DNA of 64,000 bases from Inonotus obliquus (Eukaryota; Basidiomycota; Agaricomycetes; Hymenochaetales; Hymenochaetaceae): the NCBI GenBank assembly GCA_032164295.1, contig JAJHTX010000007.1:1-64000 (forward strand), in the 5' to 3' direction. Positions 58,197-64,000 of the stretch are shown here, in pieces. The notes under the pieces were generated by a model. That model saw only the letters and a list, made by a program, of their open reading frames with translations. It was not told the DNA's origin and did not search any database. Every line of letters begins with the position of its first letter. Within the stretch, counting starts at the first letter, position 1. The translations under genes were made by a program, and so were the position numbers.

Positions 58197-59125
58197 CGCA
58201 AGCATGTGAGAGAGGACTTCGTAAGAGAAAACTCATAAACGTACGTCTTTGCTGGAGCGGAGCTTGTCTCCGTCGTCAAGGAAGACAGAGATGAGTGTGC
58301 GCATAAGGACTAGCGACGATGCCAGTGCATCCGGGTCGGCAGCCAATGGTGAACCGCGCCAGCATTTGTCAGGACAAAGTACTGTCCTGCAAGTAAACGC
58401 TCTGGAAGAGATACAATGAGATTCACCAAACAAGAATAGATCAGAGTCCCAGCCTTCAGCAACGGCATCATTCTCCGAAACTTCTACAGTTGGCAAAAGG
58501 AGAGAAGGTTCAGGTTCGCTACTCGACTCTTGTCTTTGTGAGCACTTCAATTGTTCTCGTTGTATTCGACGTGTCTCCTAACCATTGTCACTTTCAGCCT
58601 CCACTTACGTCCCGGTATATTCTCCTTTATCATTGCACCTTCAGCACTCACGAGGCTGGAGCTCACGCAAACGATCGAGCTCGTGAAGTTGATGGCACCG
58701 AAAGCCATCTTAATTTGTGAAACAAAACGACGACACAGTCATGATGACTAAAGTTCGGACTTTCAATTCTCTCAGGCTAAGCTATGTATAGTAAGTTGAT
58801 CTGCAATATTCATGCTCATGCAAACTTCAGCTGGCACTCTCCCTCCCCTCAAAAAAATTCATAATCTTCACAGACTCGGATTTAGAGTTCCTGGCGAAGC
58901 CGCAAACGTAATCACTGGTTTCTGGTGAAAAAGCATGAATACGAATTGGTAACGCCGTAGCAGTACGCATTAAGGACTCCCAGTCGTGGCGGCCGAAGAT
59001 TGCCTCCGCATAGATGGAAAAGTACTCGCTGGCCTTGGAGTCGATGAAAATGTGAGCGTGGTGGAGATGATGAGTGCACTGCTGGAGTTGAAATAGGGAG
59101 GAGGTGGATCAGAACAATTACCATT
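58197..59125 (-). pseudogene. MON1 5' fragment, unit A
   Basis: Minus-strand similarity to MON1 exon 1 and part of exon 2: SSLVSAEGAMI, SQRQESSSEPEPSLL, PTVEVSEN, the DSDLFLFG donor region, QYFVLTNAG and SVFLDDGDKLRSS. There is a deletion where KPVFVSDG should be, further frameshifts, and an insertion of roughly 190 bases at about 58730-58915 between the two halves of exon 1. At about 58197 it switches to gene X sequence. It is not a working copy. Confidence 0.75.
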
Positions 59126-59299
59126 CCTGGCTATCTGATCGGCGTTACAAAGGGGGGCTCTCTGCCTAGGTAGTACTTTGGTTATCTTTTTTCCTCGGGT
59201 TCGGGTTCAACGCCCTTTCATGATCCAGCTCATCGTATAGGTCGTTACACAGTGTATTAAGGGCATGTTGGCGTGTTTTTTCAATGGCGGTGGCAAAAG
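59126..59299. other. Junction between units A and B
   Basis: It contains a minus-strand stretch reading KPFATAIEKTRQHALNTLCN that continues into the repeat segment and may be exon-derived. No gene is resolved. Confidence 0.35.
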
Positions 59300-60690
59300 G
59301 TTTCCCATTATTGCCCTTCACTGAATCATAGGTATATGGGGAGAGAGTAAGTAATGAAACAACAATGAAAGGTTGCCAGAGTCTCACCAGCAATACGATA
59401 CTTCTTCTCGTTACCAACCTGTACTTCAGCCTCTTCTAAGCCCGTTACATGATCCTTATGGGCTGTGAGCCCTGGAACAGTGAACAGTATATCATTTGTC
59501 AGCTCAAAACGTTCGTCTGAACTATTACGTACAGAACAGTATCTTCTCCCAAGACGTATACAGAGACCCGTTTTCAGCAGCCTTTAATAATAGGCTCCTC
59601 GGTGTTTCTTCCACGGGCATTCTTTTGAGAACCAGGAAAGAGGCAAACCAGAATTATATACCTTCTGCGACAATAATATTGCGACATTTCTTGTATCGTG
59701 CAAACATTGACTGTATCGGGCGACTGCAATGCTGAAAGATAGCTGATTGCTTTGCTACTCGTCGATAAATGAGTCAGAGCGTGCCACATACTGTGACATG
59801 TTATTGCATGGCTGCACTAATGTGGCAATTATGTCGATTGGAGACATGGAACATTCCCACATCGTTGTACGGTGAAGGAGTGTGTCTGGTGCGTGCAGGT
59901 GTACCCATAACGCCGAACCAGAGGACAGCTGATCGCTACAATGTATTTTCATAACAACTGAGGTCGGAGACTAGTGTTACCTGCATCCCTCGACTGTGGC
60001 AAACAATGAGACCACTGGCAGTTCACCGCATGACTGTCGCCAAGGGATACCGCCAACAGCGGTTAATCGCCAGAATAACCGTCACTTATTCTCGAGTCTT
60101 CTATCATGCTACTTCTGTATTCAAGCTATATATTTGAATGAAGTTAGAAGATGACTTACCTCTGAAGGTTGTCCTCCTCTAAATCCTGCTCATGGCTGAA
60201 GGTGCTATCTCATAAGTTGTGCCCAATCGCGAAACGTTTGTTATGATATGACAAAGCAGAAGTAAGACTAATCAAAGGCAACAGAAGGTAGACGTGAAAG
60301 TAAGACAAGAAAGTAAAGAACAGCAAGGAAGACATCTCGATCTTTGGTGGACGTGGTAAATGATGGTAAAGGATTGGTCGAACGCGGGGTGAGCATGGGA
60401 AACAACATGGAAGAAGAAAAAGAGGGGGGTAAAGGAAAGGCAAGAAGGGCGAAAACACACTGGACAGTACAAAAGGGGATACAACAAATAGAAATCCAAG
60501 AACAGGGAGTGTAGGATGGTACAACGACATCGAAAGTCTGGGTGAATAAAGCCAATAGAGATCCAAGAAATAGGCAGTAGATAAGAAAGAGCAGGAACTG
60601 CAAAACCTGATAAGCAAGTCAATGTAGAAAGTTAGAAATATAGTACGCAGCAATAACGACTAGATCAGATTAGTTTGAACTACAACCTTC
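59300..60690. repeat. Tandem repeat segment R copy 2 plus purine-rich tail
   Basis: 59300-60010 repeats 56580-57310. 60000-60505 continues into a segment repeated at 63400-64000 (offset about 3511 bases at the AAGTAAGACTAATC block). The tail is purine-rich on the plus strand, so all three minus frames are open for more than 100 codons; I regard this as composition rather than coding. Confidence 0.75.
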
Positions 60691-61299
60691 CCACACAGAA
60701 ACACCTCCGACGCCATACATCCCAGAATATCCTCAACCCATTCGTTTGCTGCACAACGTCTCTCGCTCGAATTCGTTGAAGCAGCGCTCACCTCATCTCT
60801 CTGCGCAGTCTTCGAACGTTGTTGGCTGAATTGCGCCGCGAGCGCCTCGAGACGTGCTTTCTCTTCCGCCTTCCTTCGCTTTTCCTCCTCGGCTTTCGCA
60901 ACTTACTTCACTCCACGCGCATCCGATCATCCAGACACTACCCTCGCGTTCGCGAACCCGACGAGATGTTTGCCCCGAAAGTGGAGGCATCTGGTGATGG
61001 TGGTGGAATACTAGAGGAGTGAGGCGGAGAAGCTATTGGAGAAGTGCTAAAATGACTATAAGGGACTAGGATTTGCAGATCGTATCAAGAATCGCATCCC
61101 ACCTAACCTGGACTCGAGATGATGATTCCGGTACTTTCCAAAGTAACCCGTTGGTGAGTCTGACTTTGGGTTGATGGTATCTAAAGTCCACCCGCTCGTT
61201 GCCATGACCCACACCGGAACTGCCTGCGCTTGTGGAGCTCTGGATTGTACTGGTGCTTGTGCGACTGTCATGTGATGAGGAACCTCGCATTGGCAGTAA
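60691..61299 (-). pseudogene. Fragment of gene X, unit B
   Basis: A second, more decayed copy. The coiled-coil piece (RRKAEEKARLEALAAQF) and the ITGQ-type piece (SRTSTSTIQSSTSAGSS in one frame) survive, but the middle is shortened and shifted. The order and the junction to MON1 sequence match unit A. Confidence 0.6.
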
Positions 61300-62030
61300 C
61301 AACCACGGGGGACGGAGGAAACTGATTCGCGTACGTCCTGCATTAGCGGAGTGGAGCTTGGTCGCCGAGGAAGACAGATATGAGCGCTTGCATAGGGACT
61401 ATTATCGGTGCCAGTGCATCCGAGTCGGCAGCTAATGGCGAACCATCTGAGACGAACACGGGCTTGCCGGCATCTGTCGAAATATGGTCCTGCAAGTAAA
61501 CGCTCTGGAAGAGATACAATGAGATTCAACAAACAAAAATAAATCAGAATCCATGCCTTTAGCGGACACAACGGTACTGACCTCCGATACTTCTACAGTC
61601 GGCAAAAGAGGAGAAGGTTCGGGTTCGCTATTCGACTCTTGTCTTTGAGTGAGTGAGCGCTTCAATTGTTCCCGTAGTATTCGACGCGTATCCTCATCAT
61701 CATCATCGTCGCTTTCAGACTTCACTTCCGTCTCGATACAGTAGCCTTTATAATTGCATCTTCGGAACTCACGAGGCTAGAGCTCGCGCCAACAATTTAG
61801 CTCATCGAGCTGACGGTACCAGAAGCTACTTCTGGTGAAAAGGCATGTATACGAGTTGGTAACGCCGTGGCAGCTACGCGTTAAGGACTTCCAATCGTGG
61901 CTGCCGAGGGTGAAGGTCCTCGCATAGACGAAAAAGAATGGGAATGGTGAGCGTGAGCTTGCTGGAGATGACGACGGCGCTGTTCGTCGCTGATCAGAGT
62001 GATTACCATTCCTGGACACGACATGATCTG
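61300..62030 (-). pseudogene. MON1 5' fragment, unit B
   Basis: Similarity to MON1 from its promoter-proximal start (ATGTCGTGTCCAGGAATGG on the minus strand, near 62020) through exon 1 (EDTRRILREQLKRSLTQRQE, TVEVSE, GMDSDLFLF) and the first part of exon 2 (DGSPLAADSDALA). Several frameshifts are present. Exon 1 here keeps GATTCTGATTTATT without the extra CT found in the full-length gene. Confidence 0.75.
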
Positions 62031-63480
62031 CGTTGATCAGATTTCTAATCCAAGCAAGTTCGTTCTACTCTCTCTATCGCTCATAATAATGGATGATACG
62101 CGATACGAGTTGCTTAGGCATACTATATGGCAGGTTCTCCCCTCGTACTCTACAATTCCTCCTGGATTGCGCTCTCAAGATTTTTTGCAGATTCAGATTC
62201 TTCCCCAGCTTTTTTCTTAGCTTTGCTATATTGTTCTTTCTCACCTTGTAGGTCAGCCCACATCTCATTAGTGGCATCTTCTTCAGAATCACTAACGACC
62301 CCGTCAACTACGTCTTTAGCTGGTCCATCACTATACACGGGAAGAGGATTAGTAATGAAACGACAATGAAAAAGGTTGCCAGAGTCTTACAACGAATCAG
62401 ATACCTCCTTTCGCCATGAAATTCTTTATATTTCGCTACTACGGACCATTTGCGCATCCGGGCGTCTGTAACAAAATACCAATTGTCAGCTCAAAGCAAG
62501 AATCTGTAACTAGCTACGATGATACGTACACTCCCGTATATGATCGATGGCCTTAGTATCTCCCCGTCTAGGTGTCTCCCAGTAATTTTTCACTACTGTA
62601 TGTTCCCCACTTTGCAAGTCATCCCACAATTTTTTGGCGGCGTCTTCTGCGAAAGGTTTTTCGACCCAGAAAACTGGGATACCATTCTTCTTATTTGTCA
62701 CTGTACATCATGGGAAGAGGATTTATAGAGACGACTACAAGAAAGGTTGCCAGAGTCTCACAAGTAATCTTATACATATTCTTGTCATCTTCAGAACCCG
62801 CTTCTACGGACAAGTTGTGAAGGTAGGCATCTGGGACATAATATCATTTGTCAGGTCTAGAAGTTCATCAACTGGTATGATGATTCGTACACGTCCATAT
62901 ACGATCAATAGCCTTGAATCCCATGAATAATTACTACTTAGGATCAGGTTGCTCCTCCGGTGAGTCTTTGGGACAATATTGTGCGCCGTTCTCTTGAGAA
63001 AGACCCATGATTATATATCTTATTCAACCCTGATGCAATGTATATTGCAGCATTACTTCTACGTCAAGTATCTGTGCAAACATCGACTATATCAAGCAAC
63101 TGCCAGTGCAATGCTGAGTATCAGCAAAGAAAACTGATAGCTTTTCTACTAGTCGAAAATGATTCAACACATGCCGCAATATGTGGCTGCATTGATTGTG
63201 GCAATTCTGTCGATTGAAGACATAGAACACTCGTAGGGCAAGTTGTCAAAGCCCAACCAGTTGAGTCAACAATTTACGATTGCCAAAATTCACTTTCAAA
63301 CAACCGGACTCGGTTTGATATCTCATGGCGGTATTACTCGCAACCCTCGACGGTGTTACTGTGAAATTGAAACTGTTAAATTAGTGTTCTGAGCGAACCA
63401 CTGTAACAAACAATGAGACCAGTTCACCGCATGACTGGCGCCAAGGGATACCACCGACAGCGGCTAATCGTCAAAATAGC
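62031..63480. repeat. Diverged tandem segment R copy 3, with exon-like pieces
   Basis: Similar to the other R segments, with the AAAGGTTGCCAGAGTCT word occurring twice (near 62370 and 62743), which suggests an internal duplication. Minus-strand pieces read SDSEEDATNEMWADLQGEKE and KPFAEDAAKKLWDDLQSGEH, sharing a W-DLQ pattern, so the repeat may derive from exons of an unknown coiled-coil gene. No full model could be made. Confidence 0.55.
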
Positions 63481-64000
63481 TCGGATCAAAGTAACTAGAC
63501 ATGCGAATCTTACTATCAGGGCACGGTTCCATGAGTGAGAAACATGACGAACAAATTTCTCCCAATTCACCAAGGAATGGATAGCGTGTGCTTGGGGTGC
63601 TCTACATCATCACAGTATAGTTGTCTTCCATCAAGCTAGATAGTTCAATGAAGTGAGAAGACGACTTACCTCTGAAGGATGTCCGCCTCTAATATCCTGC
63701 TTATGGCTGAAGGTGGTATCTCATAAATTGTGCCCAATCGCGAAACGTTTGTTATGATATGAAGAAGCAGAAGTAAGACTAATCAAAGGCAACAGAAGGT
63801 GGACGTCAAAGTATAACAAGAAGTTAAACAACAGCAAGGAAGGCATCTCGATCTTTGGTGGATGTTAAAGGATGGTAAAGGATTGGTCGAACGCGAGGTG
63901 AGCATGGGAGAAAGAAAAAGAGGGGGGTAAGGAAAGGCAAGAAGGGCGAAAACACACTGGACAGTACAAAAGAGGATACAACAAATAGTAGATCCAAGAA
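63481..64000. repeat. Second copy of the purine-rich tail, cut by the window edge
   Basis: Matches 60070-60505. The array evidently continues past the right edge of the window. Confidence 0.7.

Noticed and set aside
60210..60653. Three overlapping minus-strand frames, each over 100 codons
   Set aside because: The strand is almost purely purine/pyrimidine biased, so stops are rare in all frames. The translations are low-complexity Leu/Ser/Phe and the block is a repeat tail.
1..64000. CRISPR arrays, rRNA or tRNA genes
   Set aside because: No regularly spaced short repeats or recognisable RNA gene signatures were seen by eye. A covariance-model search was not possible here.

Overview
This window looks like nuclear DNA of a filamentous basidiomycete, most likely an Agaricomycete. 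Genes are cut by many short introns (mostly 45-75 nt, GT-AG with CTNAY-like branch sites). The protein families are typical of that group: DUF6533/DUF6534 membrane proteins, a Zn(II)2Cys6 regulator, ferric reductases, MON1 and a KRE6/SKN1-type glucan-synthesis protein. No rRNA, tRNA, CRISPR array or bacterial-style operon was seen. All exon models were built by hand from reading frame, splice consensus and paralogue comparison, so ends without a paralogue are less certain.

Layout. 0.9-1.7 kb: a small secreted cysteine-containing protein. 2.3-2.9 kb: a decayed aldo/keto reductase (minus). 4.7-6.3 kb: a DUF6534 membrane protein in 11 exons. 9.2-10.7 kb: a predicted pseudokinase. 10.9-13.7 kb: poorly resolved minus-strand genes. 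13.9-26.4 kb: five tandem DUF6533 seven-helix-type genes with an almost identical exon ruler, including an exon only 2 nt long in every copy. 26.9-33.0 kb (minus): a single-pass membrane protein and a 1214-residue Zn2Cys6 factor. 37.0-38.4 kb (minus): a class I fructose-bisphosphate aldolase. 40.4-48.9 kb: two tandem ferric reductases. 49.5-50.7 kb (minus): the N-terminal half of a KRE6/SKN1-type protein with no glycosidase domain. 51.0-53.4 kb (minus): full-length MON1 with a frame problem at the end of exon 1.

53.4-64.0 kb is a rearranged repeat-rich zone. It has two short inverted-repeat elements flanked by TA, a possible solo LTR, and a tandem array of about 2.7-3.5 kb units. Each complete unit carries a fusion of the MON1 5' end to a fragment of an unidentified second gene, plus a repeat segment. 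The array runs off the right edge.

The genes do not form one pathway. The two gene arrays (DUF6533 and ferric reductase) show local tandem expansion, and the right flank shows active duplication and decay next to the probable MON1 parent gene. The most unusual observation is the conserved 2-nt microexon in the DUF6533 array: it supplies the first base of an invariant cysteine codon in all five paralogues, and omitting it gives an early stop in four of them.
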